Source: Lachnospiraceae bacterium
GTDB taxonomy: Bacteria; Bacillota; Clostridia; Lachnospirales; Lachnospiraceae
DNA: 64,000 bases
Direction of reading: 5' to 3'
NCBI GenBank assembly: GCA_015057635.1
Contig: SVEB01000028.1
Location: forward strand, 62,001 to 126,000
Part shown: piece after piece, positions 1-8,619 of the stretch
How positions within the stretch are numbered: position 1 is the first letter of the stretch
Layout: each line of letters starts with the position of its first letter
Program-made: the position numbers and the translations under genes
Notes under the pieces: generated by a model
What the model saw: only the letters and a program-made list of their open reading frames with translations
The model's database searches: none
Told to the model about the DNA's origin: nothing

Positions 1-1461
1 ATGAGCAATCTTCTGTTCCATAAAAGAACGATCCTGATCAGAGACAAGAATAATGAACTCATCTCCGCCGATCCGGTATACTTTTCCGCAGCCCTCAAAT
101 TCTTTTCTCAGCATTTCTGCTATTTCCTGAATGATCTGATCCCCATACATATGACCATTCTGATCATTAATCTCTTTTAAATTATTCAGATCGATAAATA
201 CGCACCAGACACACTTTCCCTGAAAAATATTGTAGTATGTCATATCCTCTATCAAAGCATTTCTGTTATTGGTCTTAGTCAGGTAATCCGTGTAGGCAAG
301 TGTCCGATATAGATTGACCTGATACATCTCCATCTTAAGCTCCCTTATCTCCCGAATCACATCCTGCATCTTTGCCCCTATATAAAGGATCATTCCTGTA
401 ATGCCAAAAATATGTTCCGAGAATACTAACTGCACATCATCGAGCATCAGATCCACCATCCATCCGCAGATCACGATACCGCCACTTCGCACACCTTTTC
501 TCTTTCTTGCCGCTATTACATAGACGAACTGAATCAGAAAAGTTCCATGATAAAGCAGCGAGGTAACCATTCTTCCACAAGGCAGTATGGAATTAAACAG
601 CAGATAGCAGATAACCTGAACGGCCGCATTTCCACAAATCAGATAGAAAAATAGGCGCATGCCTTTTTGAAACCGCCCTTCCACCTTCTCCATAAAAATC
701 AGCATAATCGTCACTGGCAAAAACAGCTGGCTTAAAAACTGTAGAATATAGATAAAATATGCATTCTGGGTGACAAGTTTAATAAGTGTATTGCTGCTGA
801 TTCCGTAGACCGCTGCGGTAAACGCGAAAAATCCTGCCAGCCACAGCATCCTTACCTGCTCCTGCTTCCCTAAGAACAGATATAAAAGGATGGCACATCC
901 TCCTGCCATTCCTAACAGCAGATACCAAAGGAGGATTGGGAGATTCACCTGTAAAATAGACACATACATGGAATCGTCATTCCCTATGGCGATCGGATAT
1001 AACACCATTGTATTCTGTGTGTTTAAATTAGCAGTAAAGGTGATCCGAATCGTTCCCTGGTAGTCGCCGTCAAGCCTGATCAGATCGATCCGCTTCATCA
1101 TAAACTTCGCCTGGGAAGACTGATATTTCTCGATTACTTTTCCACTAAACCGTACCTCATAATTTAACGAATTTGTGCGCAATAGAAGTGCTGCCTTCCC
1201 CTCTTTAGCATATTCAGGCATCTGTGCCGTGATTGTGTAATCCCCCTCTTCTTCCAGACTGATTTTCGTCGGAAGAATGATATCGGTTCGGATACCCGAT
1301 GGAGATTCTAGCACCCATTGTGTGATATAGCAGCTGCTCTCCTTGCTTTCTGAAAATTCTCTTGCATTGCGCAGCCATATCGTAAATAAAAAAGCAATCG
1401 AAAACAGAAAGCATGCAACAATTAATCCCGCATGCTGTCTATCTTTTCTGTTATTCTTCAT
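1..1461 (-). CDS. Membrane-anchored diguanylate cyclase (GGDEF), 3' end cut off by window
   Basis: The minus frame is open from an ATG at 1461 to base 1, giving 487 codons, so the C-terminus lies outside the window. It is absent from the ORF track because no stop is present. An N-terminal hydrophobic anchor is followed by an extracytoplasmic region of about 190 residues, then a run of hydrophobic segments resembling a multi-helix 7TM-type sensor. A GGDEF domain starts around residue 400, with 'DYLTKTNNR' and the active-site signature 'RIGGDEFIIL'. Family knowledge: such proteins make cyclic di-GMP from GTP in answer to an outside signal. The intact GGDEF suggests activity, but the ligand is unknown. 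A ribosome site GGAAGG lies 9 bases before the ATG. Whether an EAL domain follows cannot be seen. Confidence 0.88.
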   Translation of the reverse strand, partial: MKNNRKDRQHAGLIVACFLFSIAFLFTIWLRNAREFSESKESSCYITQWVLESPSGIRTDIILPTKISLEEEGDYTITAQMPEYAKEGKAALLLRTNSLNYEVRFSGKVIEKYQSSQAKFMMKRIDLIRLDGDYQGTIRITFTANLNTQNTMVLYPIAIGNDDSMYVSILQVNLPILLWYLLLGMAGGCAILLYLFLGKQEQVRMLWLAGFFAFTAAVYGISSNTLIKLVTQNAYFIYILQFLSQLFLPVTIMLIFMEKVEGRFQKGMRLFFYLICGNAAVQVICYLLFNSILPCGRMVTSLLYHGTFLIQFVYVIAARKRKGVRSGGIVICGWMVDLMLDDVQLVFSEHIFGITGMILYIGAKMQDVIREIRELKMEMYQVNLYRTLAYTDYLTKTNNRNALIEDMTYYNIFQGKCVWCVFIDLNNLKEINDQNGHMYGDQIIQEIAEMLRKEFEGCGKVYRIGGDEFIILVSDQDRSFMEQKIAH

Positions 1462-1678
1462 ATCTAGATACCTTCCGAAAACCGGTATATATAATTTCTG
1501 CATAACGGTTCATCACTATTTCTCTGTCCCAAAGACAGGAACCCAATATCGCAAATCCCTACGTATATAATAGTGAATACTAACTGAAATTTCAAGTTTT
1601 TCCGCTTGTTTGTATGTACATTTCCCGACTAACCCTTATTTTTTGCTTTTATCTGAAAAATCAGAATTCCTGCAAAAA

Positions 1679-2143
1679 TTAAAACACATCCCCTCTCTCC
1701 ATCCGAAATCCCTCTTTTATGCTAAGCAGATACAAGCCTACTACGGCAAATGCAATCCCAATCCAGGTATTTCTCCCGGTCTTCTGCTTTAAAAACAGTC
1801 CAAATACCGGCACCAGCACAATATGGAGTCCGGTGATGAATCCGCCTTTTCCCGCGGTAGTTGTGCTCATTCCTATCTGTTGAAGAGCCGATGCGGCAAA
1901 CAGGATGATGCCTGCGATCACGCCCCCTTTCATCAGCGTTTTGGCCTCCAGCTGAATCTGTCCCTTTTTCCGGATCACATACACAAGGAGAAGAAGGGAT
2001 ACAGCACCTAAAAGAAAGCGGATTCCATTAAATGTGAATGCTCCAATATACTGTGCTCCTACCCTTTGGGCCACAAAGGCAAATCCCCAGATCGCGGCAG
2101 TAGGCAGCAATCCCATGTTGGCTCTTACTTCTTTCTTAGACAT
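1679..2143 (-). pseudogene. Truncated EamA/DMT-family transporter
   Basis: The 154-residue product begins like a normal EamA (drug/metabolite transporter) protein, with about five membrane helices and the typical 'AAIWGFAFVAQ' and 'QQIGMSTTTAGKGGFITGL' segments. It ends at 'RMERGDVF' with a stop just where the second five-helix half should begin. Full-length members are about 290-300 residues. The DNA after the stop shows no recognisable second half in any frame, so the 3' half seems deleted rather than frameshifted. A good ribosome site (AAGGAG) remains. It sits 20 bp after the LysR gene, probably the same transcript. Half-size DMT proteins that work as dimers exist, so residual function cannot be excluded, but decay is more likely. 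Confidence 0.7.
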
Positions 2144-2163
2144 GTCTCTTCTCCTTTTTGTAC

Positions 2164-3045
2164 TTATTTCCCCTCTTTAAGCTTCTCAAAGAACCGATAA
2201 TATTCTTCTTTATATAGGCTGTTCTTTAACATCACAAAATTAAACTCCCGACTGATTTTATGATTCTTAAGCGGGATCTCAAATAGTTTCTTTTCCCGTA
2301 ATTCCTGCCTTACCGCAGATTCATATAGAAATGTGATGCCGCATCCGCTCTTGACAAAGTGCTTGATGGCGCTGACATTTCCAATCTCGATCACCCGTTT
2401 GAAATTATAAATGGTCCGATTGTTCTCGTTTAAAACACGTTCTAAAATCTCCCTTGTTCCGCTTCCATTCTCCCTTACGATAATCGTATCTGCAAGCAGC
2501 TCTTCTAGCTCTGACTCCTCATAGGAACGAGTTACATCCGCGGTAACCGCAATGAAACGATCCTTTTGAAACAGACAGTAATCATATTCTTCTTTATGAA
2601 AATAGCCTTCAATAAATGCGAAATCAATTTCTCCATCCCTTACTTTTTTTAAAAGCACCGAGGTATTATCAACAATCATGGACAGGGATGTATCCTGATT
2701 ATTCCGGATAAAAGGGGCTAAAAGATCCGGCAGCACAAATTCCCCGATGGTAAGCGTGCTTCCAAAATGAAACTCCTTCTTTCCTTCCTCTTCCAGCAAA
2801 AGATGTTTTCTTATCTTTTCTTCATCCGCCGCCATCGTAAGTGCAGCCTGATATAACAGTTTTCCATTCTTCGTAAGCTCAATCTTACGTCCCACATATT
2901 CAAAAAGCCGACCGCCATAATATTGTTCCAGGTATTTAATATGCTGCGTAACGGCGGGCTGTGTGATACATAATGTCTCTGCCGCCTTCGTATAACTTCT
3001 TAATTTGCAGACCTCTAAAAATGTCTTGATTCTAAAATCCAGCAT
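2164..3045 (-). CDS. LysR-family transcriptional regulator
   Basis: The product is about 293 residues, the usual LysR length. The N-terminal winged helix-turn-helix reads 'SYTKAAETLCITQPAVTQHI', followed by the linker helix and a substrate-binding domain of periplasmic-binding type. The ORF track starts six residues earlier (3063). I prefer the ATG at 3045, because GGAGGG lies 10 bases upstream of it while the earlier ATG has no ribosome site. The sequence resembles the CysL/YwfK-type group of LysR proteins, but the effector is not identifiable. LysR regulators usually control themselves and a neighbour. The neighbour downstream is the truncated EamA transporter, which may have been its target. 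Confidence 0.9.
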   Translation of the reverse strand: MLDFRIKTFLEVCKLRSYTKAAETLCITQPAVTQHIKYLEQYYGGRLFEYVGRKIELTKNGKLLYQAALTMAADEEKIRKHLLLEEEGKKEFHFGSTLTIGEFVLPDLLAPFIRNNQDTSLSMIVDNTSVLLKKVRDGEIDFAFIEGYFHKEEYDYCLFQKDRFIAVTADVTRSYEESELEELLADTIIVRENGSGTREILERVLNENNRTIYNFKRVIEIGNVSAIKHFVKSGCGITFLYESAVRQELREKKLFEIPLKNHKISREFNFVMLKNSLYKEEYYRFFEKLKEGK

Positions 3046-3210
3046 GTAAATTCTTCCCTCCATTTTTTCTATTATAACAACTCCTTATAGTAAAATAAAT
3101 AAGGATAAAGTAATTTTATGGATTACCCGACGGCATCTTCACATCTTTTGCCTCTTTGTACTGTTATCGTATCCTTTCCAACATTGACTATACCATATCC
3201 ATAAAAGAAC

Positions 3211-3245
3211 GAAAAAGAGACCGCCCATCAGACCGTCTCTTTTTC
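3211..3245 (-). terminator. Hairpin terminator after the 3256-3480 gene debris
   Basis: An 11-bp perfect stem GAAAAAGAGAC / GTCTCTTTTTC with a 13-nt loop. T-runs on both sides allow it to work in either direction. It lies 10 bp past the stop codon of the remnant at 3256. Confidence 0.6.
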
Positions 3246-3255
3246 ATTGTTTTAT

Positions 3256-3480
3256 TTAATTGCTTACGAATTCTTCTCCGCGCTCATCTAACACCTGAAT
3301 ATCTATTACTTCAACTCCTAAGTATTCAGAGCCGCCTGACTCTATTCTTGTTAAGGTTCCGGTCACTTCCACCCAGTCATTGATTGCTGGTTTCTGCTAC
3401 GCAAACAGGATGAATGCTGCAAAAGCATCTTAGCCGTTCTTGCAAAATCGTATGCCGGGAAAATGGCAGAGACTGCTCTC
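3256..3480 (-). pseudogene. Gene debris: C-terminal OB-like tail plus a possible metal-binding-protein fragment
   Basis: On the minus strand a 47-codon open stretch (3396 to the TAA at 3256) encodes 'NDWVEVTGTLTRIESGG...' ending 'EEFVSN'. This resembles the C-terminus of TIGR03943/DUF1980 proteins. It has no start codon and is preceded in frame by a TAG. Just upstream, in another frame, about 3418-3480 encodes 'AVSAIFPAYDFARTAK', which looks like the first strand and helix of zinc/manganese ABC-type binding proteins ('TIFPxYDxxR'). Both families occur together in zinc-uptake loci of Firmicutes. I infer a deleted operon of which two scraps remain. The similarity is from memory only and is weak for the second fragment. 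Confidence 0.4.
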
Positions 3481-3622
3481 TTACTTATTCTATTTTGCAT
3501 CCGATCATCTCTTCTTTTTTACTGACCTACATTGTAGCATTCTGCCTTTTAGGTGTCAAATGCTTTACATTGGGAAATACTAATGGGGTCTGATAAAATT
3601 CTATTATCCAAGAGGTAAACTT

Positions 3623-4804
3623 ATGATATTAATTCAAAATGGCACACTCCTCACAATGACAGATAAAACCTATGAACCAGGTGATATTCTGATCGAGGGA
3701 ACAAAGATTAAAAAGATTGCCAAACATATCAACCTGCCCGAAGGCGATACCACCACAATCATCGATGCAACCGGCTGTATTGTGACCCCAGGGCTGATCG
3801 AAGCACACTGCCATCTTGGCATAAGCGAGGCAAAGATGGGAAAGGAAGGCGATGACTGCAACGAATCCACAAAGCCTCTTACTCCATGGCTGCGCGCTCT
3901 GGATGCGATCAATCCAATGGATGCAGCATTCGACGATGCTGTACGTGCCGGCATCACGTCTGCCATGATCGGACCCGGAAGTTCAAATGTAGCCGGCGGG
4001 CAGTTCTTGTTTATGAAAACAAAAGGAGACCGAGTCATCGACCATCTAACAATGCTTGCTCCTGCCGCCATGAAAGTCGCATTTGGCGAAAATCCAAAGG
4101 TTGCATTCGGAGATCAGAATGTCATGCCAATGACTCGAATGGCGATTGCAGGCATGCTCCGCCAGGAACTATTTCATGCAAGAGAGTACTTAAGGAAAAA
4201 AAAACAGGCCGAGAAGGATGAGCAAACCTTTGAGACAGATTTCTGCTATGAAAGCTGGATTCCGGTTCTGGAACGAAAGATTCCGCTAAAGGCCCATGTG
4301 CACCGGACGGATGATATCCTGACCGCGATTCGCATCGCAAAAGAGTTTGACTTAAAAATCACGTTAGACCACTGTACGGAAGGCCATCTGATTGCAAAAG
4401 AAATCGCAGATGCCGGATTTCCTGCTATTGTAGGCCCGGATTTTGCAAGCCGTGATAAGATTGAGGTGCAGAATATGGCCTTCAAGACCGCCGGGATCCT
4501 GCATAAGGCGGGCGTATTGGTCGCTGTCACAACGGATCATCCGGTATCGATCATTCAGTCTCTTCCAATCTGTGCAGGCTTTGCAGCAAAATGCGGTCTT
4601 GGAAAGGAAGAGGCGCTAAAAGCGATTACGATCAATGCAGCAAAGATCTGTCAGGTAGATGACCGGGTCGGCTCTTTGGAAGAGGGAAAAGATGCAGATA
4701 TCGCCATCTTCGACGGTTTTCCTCTCGAAGTCTCCACTCGTTGCCTCTATACGTTTATCAATGGTCGTCTGGAATTTAACATCTATGACGAGCAAAATTC
4801 ATAA
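3623..4804 (+). CDS. Amidohydrolase, imidazolonepropionase-like
   Basis: The 393-residue product has the amidohydrolase-superfamily layout: a small N-terminal beta domain, a TIM barrel, then a C-terminal return to the beta domain ('VGSLEEGKDADIAIFDG'). Metal-site motifs visible in order are 'EAHCHLG' (HxH), 'KAHVHRTDD', 'LDHCTEGH' and 'TTDHPV'. These fit a mono- or binuclear zinc hydrolase acting on cyclic amide-like bonds. The exact substrate cannot be read from sequence, and the neighbours (regulator debris and CstA) do not help. The start is supported by GAGG 8 bases upstream. It is one of the few plus-strand genes and converges on cstA across a long palindrome. Confidence 0.85.
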   Translation: MILIQNGTLLTMTDKTYEPGDILIEGTKIKKIAKHINLPEGDTTTIIDATGCIVTPGLIEAHCHLGISEAKMGKEGDDCNESTKPLTPWLRALDAINPMDAAFDDAVRAGITSAMIGPGSSNVAGGQFLFMKTKGDRVIDHLTMLAPAAMKVAFGENPKVAFGDQNVMPMTRMAIAGMLRQELFHAREYLRKKKQAEKDEQTFETDFCYESWIPVLERKIPLKAHVHRTDDILTAIRIAKEFDLKITLDHCTEGHLIAKEIADAGFPAIVGPDFASRDKIEVQNMAFKTAGILHKAGVLVAVTTDHPVSIIQSLPICAGFAAKCGLGKEEALKAITINAAKICQVDDRVGSLEEGKDADIAIFDGFPLEVSTRCLYTFINGRLEFNIYDEQNS

Positions 4805-4821
4805 GAAACTTAAGCGAAGAA

Positions 4822-4899
4822 AGTCGGACTAAGAGAGCGTGAATTCCGGCACATTCAATTTCCCGAATGTGCCGGAATCCACGCTCTCTTAGTCCGACT
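4822..4899. repeat. 78-bp long inverted repeat between convergent genes
   Basis: Arms of 35 bp (AGTCGGACTAAGAGAGCGTG...) are complementary except for one mismatched position, with an 8-nt loop (AATTTCCC). It lies exactly between the amidohydrolase stop and the cstA stop. No strong T-run follows on either side, so it is not a textbook intrinsic terminator, though a 35-bp hairpin could end or protect both transcripts. It lacks the conserved boxes of the larger palindrome family. Confidence 0.85.
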
Positions 4900-4940
4900 G
4901 CCCATTTCTGATCTGCTCTGTAACTAAGTTAGTTCTATTT

Positions 4941-6650
4941 TTAGGCGGACTGCTCTTCATTAATCACTATATCATTGGACTTTCCAAAGAGTTTATGAAT
5001 ACCCTGGATCGCCACCATGATACCTAAGCCAAGCAAGAGGATCGCGAATACCAACTGAAGACCGTCTTTCACCATAACAAAGTCTGCAGGTGTATTGATC
5101 ATGATCTTAATAATGGACCAGATTTTCTGGATCAAAGCCGTGAATGTGACACCAAGCATAATGACCATCGGTCCCCACAGCATAAAGCCCTGACGCTTGG
5201 TTTGCTTTAAGAATACCGCACAGGCGATTAAAGCAAGTGCCGATAATAACTGGTTTGCGGAACCGAATAATGGCCAAATATTAGCGTATCCAACTTTCGC
5301 CAAAGCAAATCCTAAGATTAAGGTCGCTGCCGTTGCCACGAATTTGTTCGTGCAGACCTTTCTTACAGGCCCCATATCCTCATCTCTGATTGAGGAATCC
5401 AAGAAGAATTCCTGGAAGCTTAAACGTCCTACCCTGGCAACAGAGTCAAGGCTTGTTAAAGCAAATGCGGATACCGCTAAGTTAATAAGGGTATAACATA
5501 CGTCTTTTTGAAGCCCTGCTTTTCCAAGGAAACTCGCAATCGCATTGGCAAAGATATTGGCCGGTGTGTTGGCTACTCCATCCGGAAGCGCGATGGCTGC
5601 TCCTACTGCGACTAATGCGATGACTGCCAATAAGCTTTCTAATAACATCGCTCCGAAGGATACCGGAAGCATATCCTTTTCATTCTTAATCTGCTTGGAT
5701 GCCGTTCCGGAGGATACTAAGGAATGGAATCCGGATACCGCGCCACAGGCGATTGTTACAAATAAAGTCGGGAACAGATAGCTTCCGTTCACCTTAAAGG
5801 AGGTAAAGGCATCCAGATTCATGCTTGGATTATAAACAAAGATACCTACTACCGAACCGATCATCATGGCGATCAAAAGAAAACTATTTAAGTAATCTCT
5901 TGGCTGCAACAATGCCCATACCGGCATAACGGATGCAACAAAGATATAGGCAAATACAAAATAAAGCCAGAAGTTAAGGCCAAAGTAGATCGGTGCATGG
6001 ATGCCGATCATAATAGATGCCACTAAGATTGCAATTGCAACCATTGTATTTACCGTTGTGGAACACTTGGATTTCTTTAAAAAAAGACCTAAACCTACTG
6101 CACCTACAATGAATAATAAAGAGGTCGTTGCAACAGAACCGTTTGCCGCTACTTTCACGGTCACCCCATCTGTCACATTCAAACCATTGAATGTCTTTGC
6201 AACGATATCTGCAAATGCTGCCACGACTAAAATGGAGAACAGCCAGCAGAACAATAAGAACAGCTTTTTACCAAGCTTCCCAATATAAACTTCAATTATG
6301 TACCCGATGGAACGGCCTTTGTTCTTTACGGATGCGTACATGCTCGAAAAGTCCTGCACCGCACCAAAAAAGATTCCGCCTAACAATACCCATAAAAGAA
6401 CCGGAACCCATCCAAAGACAGCAGCCTGAATTGGTCCGTTAATCGGGCCCGCTCCGGCGATGGATGCAAACTGGTGGCCAAATACAACACCTTTGTTTGC
6501 CGGCACATAGTCAACACCATCCTGCATCTCATAGGCTGGTGTTTTCGCTTTTGGATTGATTCCCCACTTCTTCGCCAAATATCTTCCGTATACAAGATAT
6601 GCAGCCGATAATGCGACAATTGCAATTACCATTATTGTGATACCTGTCAT
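4941..6650 (-). CDS. cstA: Carbon starvation protein CstA family transporter
   Basis: The 569-residue membrane protein carries many hydrophobic helices and the N-terminal CstA signature 'FGHQFASIAGAGPINGP'. It also has the central 'CGAVSGFHSLVSSGT' and the later 'NQLLSALAL' segments. Family knowledge: CstA proteins import peptides and/or pyruvate in the cytoplasmic membrane when preferred carbon is scarce. It is shorter than the 701-residue E. coli protein but normal for the Firmicutes short type. A GGGAGG ribosome site lies 8 bases before the start. It appears to be a single-gene unit, with a terminator at 6798-6859 isolating it from the upstream small gene. No LytTR-type regulatory pair is next to it. 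Confidence 0.95.
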   Translation of the reverse strand: MTGITIMVIAIVALSAAYLVYGRYLAKKWGINPKAKTPAYEMQDGVDYVPANKGVVFGHQFASIAGAGPINGPIQAAVFGWVPVLLWVLLGGIFFGAVQDFSSMYASVKNKGRSIGYIIEVYIGKLGKKLFLLFCWLFSILVVAAFADIVAKTFNGLNVTDGVTVKVAANGSVATTSLLFIVGAVGLGLFLKKSKCSTTVNTMVAIAILVASIMIGIHAPIYFGLNFWLYFVFAYIFVASVMPVWALLQPRDYLNSFLLIAMMIGSVVGIFVYNPSMNLDAFTSFKVNGSYLFPTLFVTIACGAVSGFHSLVSSGTASKQIKNEKDMLPVSFGAMLLESLLAVIALVAVGAAIALPDGVANTPANIFANAIASFLGKAGLQKDVCYTLINLAVSAFALTSLDSVARVGRLSFQEFFLDSSIRDEDMGPVRKVCTNKFVATAATLILGFALAKVGYANIWPLFGSANQLLSALALIACAVFLKQTKRQGFMLWGPMVIMLGVTFTALIQKIWSIIKIMINTPADFVMVKDGLQLVFAILLLGLGIMVAIQGIHKLFGKSNDIVINEEQSA

Positions 6651-6797
6651 ACTCAGATCCTCCCTTTTTATCCCTCATTTTCACTGCCGTTTGCAGAGAA
6701 CTTAATTTCCCTCACTATATCACTTTAGTGCAGAAAACTCAATATTTCCAACCATGCTGATTTTTCATATTTCATATAACCCAAAGTTATATAAAAC

Positions 6798-6859
6798 AAA
6801 AAGACCATTCATGTACAGCGGCTGCAAATTCGCAGACTCTATACACGAATGGTCTTTTT
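6798..6859 (-). terminator. Terminator of the 35-residue gene
   Basis: Arms AAAAAGACCATTC / GAATGGTCTTTTT are perfect over 13 bp and extend imperfectly inward (ATGTA/TACAC). A T-run follows on both strands. It lies 28 bp after the stop of the small gene at 6888 and upstream of cstA. Confidence 0.8.
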
Positions 6860-6887
6860 ACTCAACTCTATTTTCATACTCTCAATC

Positions 6888-6995
6888 CTAGAAATAACGT
6901 TTCTGTGCATTTGCAAGCATAACTGTCGCATTCATTACCTCATTAAAAAATGCCTTTATTTTTTCTTTTCCTGATTTTTTATTCTTGCTTTTCAT
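6888..6995 (-). CDS. Small basic protein, 35 residues
   Basis: This gene is too short for the ORF track. The ATG at 6995 is preceded by an excellent ribosome site (AAAGGAGAAAGAAA-ATG), and the frame runs 35 codons to a TAG at 6888. A strong terminator follows 28 bp on. The product starts with a lysine-rich stretch ('MKSKNKKSGKEKIK') and continues as an amphipathic, mildly hydrophobic helix ('NEVMNATVMLANAQKRYF'). It has no convincing transmembrane segment. I do not recognise it. The self-contained unit (ribosome site, frame, terminator) is the main argument that it is real. It could be a small regulatory or membrane-associated peptide. Confidence 0.65.
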   Translation of the reverse strand: MKSKNKKSGKEKIKAFFNEVMNATVMLANAQKRYF

Positions 6996-7073
6996 TTTCT
7001 TTCTCCTTTTTGTTGTAGTATATGATTTTCAGTTTCCTAGAATACCTTACTTTTAAACGATTCGCAAGATGCA

Positions 7074-7110
7074 AAAATGAGAACTGTGATTTTTACCAAA
7101 CAGTTCTCAT
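7074..7110 (-). terminator. Terminator after the rlmD-like gene
   Basis: Read on the minus strand, TGAGAACTGT and ACAGTTCTCA form a perfect 10-bp stem followed by TTTTTGC. It lies about 70 bp past the stop of the methyltransferase gene. The plus side is also T-rich, so it may act both ways. Confidence 0.75.
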
Positions 7111-7179
7111 TCTTTCTTTTTTCTCTTATAGAATGTATCCCAAAAAGGATGGATTTCTTTTATTCTTTGTGCTTTTTTA

Positions 7180-8601
7180 TTATGCTTTCGATCTCTCCAA
7201 CAGACATACCGTCTCTACATGAACGGAGTGAGGGAACTGATCCACCGGACGGATTCTCTTCACCTCATACCCACGGTCACATAAGTATCTGGCATCCCTT
7301 GCTAATGTAGCAGGATCACAGGATACATAAACCACACGCGCCGGGTTCATCTTGATAATCGTATCAAGCAGACTTTCCTCACAGCCTTTTCTTGGCGGAT
7401 CCACTACGATCACGTCCGCACGAAGACTGTCATTGCTTTCCGCATATTTTTGCGGCATAACTTCTTCTGCCGCGCCTACGAAGAATTCCGCATTCTCAAT
7501 CTGATTTAACATCGCATTATGTTTTGCATCTTCAATCGCTTCCGGCACGATTTCAACACCGCATACCTGTTTTGCCTGTTTCGCTAAGAACAGGGAAATG
7601 GTTCCGATACCGCAATAAAGATCCCATACGGTTTCATTCCCATGAAGATCGGCGTATTCTAAAGCAAGGTCATACAGCTTCTTTGTCTGGACCGGATTTA
7701 CCTGGAAGAAGGAAAGAGGTGAAATCTGATACTTGATATCACCGATATAATCCGTAATATAGGTCTCTCCATAAACCGGAATCACTTTCTTTCCTAAGAT
7801 TACGTTTGTCTTCTCGGTATTCACATTTAAGCATACGCTTGTCAGATGATACTTGTCATCCGCCATGCTTAAATCCTTTAGTGCTTCCACTAATTCTTCC
7901 TTATGCGGAAGATCGTTCCCGTTGATGATCACACATACCATAACTTCGCCTGTTGTAGCACCGACTCTTGTCAGGATATGACGCACCAGACCGGTATGCG
8001 TTTCTTCGTTATATGGCTTCACGCCATACTTTGCTAAGAATTCCTTTACCGTCTTGATCATAAATGCATTTAACGTATCTCCGATATAGCAGTGGCTTGT
8101 ATCGATGATAGTATGAGTTCTTCCGGCATAGAATCCAAGCACCGGCTTTCCATCGCGATCTGCTCCTACCGGGAACTGTGATTTGTTACGGTAGTGATAT
8201 GGTTCGTCCATCCCTACAATTGGCTCTAATTCAGGATTCTCAAAGCCGCCAATTCGCTTGAAGCAGTTGTAAACCTTCTGCTGTTTATACGCAAGCTGCT
8301 TTTCATAGGAAATCTGCTGGATCTGACAGCCTCCGCACTTTGCGGCAAGGTCACATCTTGGTGTGACACGGTATGGAGACGGGCTGATGATTTCCTCAAC
8401 TTTTGCAAAGCCGAATGCTTTCTTTGTCTTCAGCACTTTTGCGCGCACGACATCACCGGCAACCGCATCCTTGATAAATAGCGTATAACCGTTATATTTT
8501 CCGATGCCTTCGCCGTCATTTCCGATATCATCTATTGTTACTTCTACAATCTGATTCTTCTCCACAATATGAGAAGCATCCGTTCCGTTCTTCTTACTCA
8601 T
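7180..8601 (-). CDS. rlmD: 23S rRNA (uracil-C5)-methyltransferase, RlmD/RlmCD type
   Basis: The 473-residue product begins with a TRAM RNA-binding domain (about residues 15-75). Four cysteines for a [4Fe-4S] cluster follow ('CDLAAKCGGCQ' plus a later Cys). The C-terminal Rossmann-type methyltransferase shows 'VWDLYCGIGTISLFLA', 'VVDPPRKGC' and the catalytic-Cys motif 'VYVSCDPATLARD'. Family knowledge: TrmA/RumA-type enzymes methylate U at C5 using SAM. In Firmicutes this class acts on 23S rRNA (m5U747/m5U1939), and the exact position cannot be told from sequence. The gene lies 18 bp after yhaM and is probably cotranscribed with it. Confidence 0.9.
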   Translation of the reverse strand: MSKKNGTDASHIVEKNQIVEVTIDDIGNDGEGIGKYNGYTLFIKDAVAGDVVRAKVLKTKKAFGFAKVEEIISPSPYRVTPRCDLAAKCGGCQIQQISYEKQLAYKQQKVYNCFKRIGGFENPELEPIVGMDEPYHYRNKSQFPVGADRDGKPVLGFYAGRTHTIIDTSHCYIGDTLNAFMIKTVKEFLAKYGVKPYNEETHTGLVRHILTRVGATTGEVMVCVIINGNDLPHKEELVEALKDLSMADDKYHLTSVCLNVNTEKTNVILGKKVIPVYGETYITDYIGDIKYQISPLSFFQVNPVQTKKLYDLALEYADLHGNETVWDLYCGIGTISLFLAKQAKQVCGVEIVPEAIEDAKHNAMLNQIENAEFFVGAAEEVMPQKYAESNDSLRADVIVVDPPRKGCEESLLDTIIKMNPARVVYVSCDPATLARDARYLCDRGYEVKRIRPVDQFPHSVHVETVCLLERSKA

Positions 8602-8619
8602 CCTGTTTCATCCTCAATA

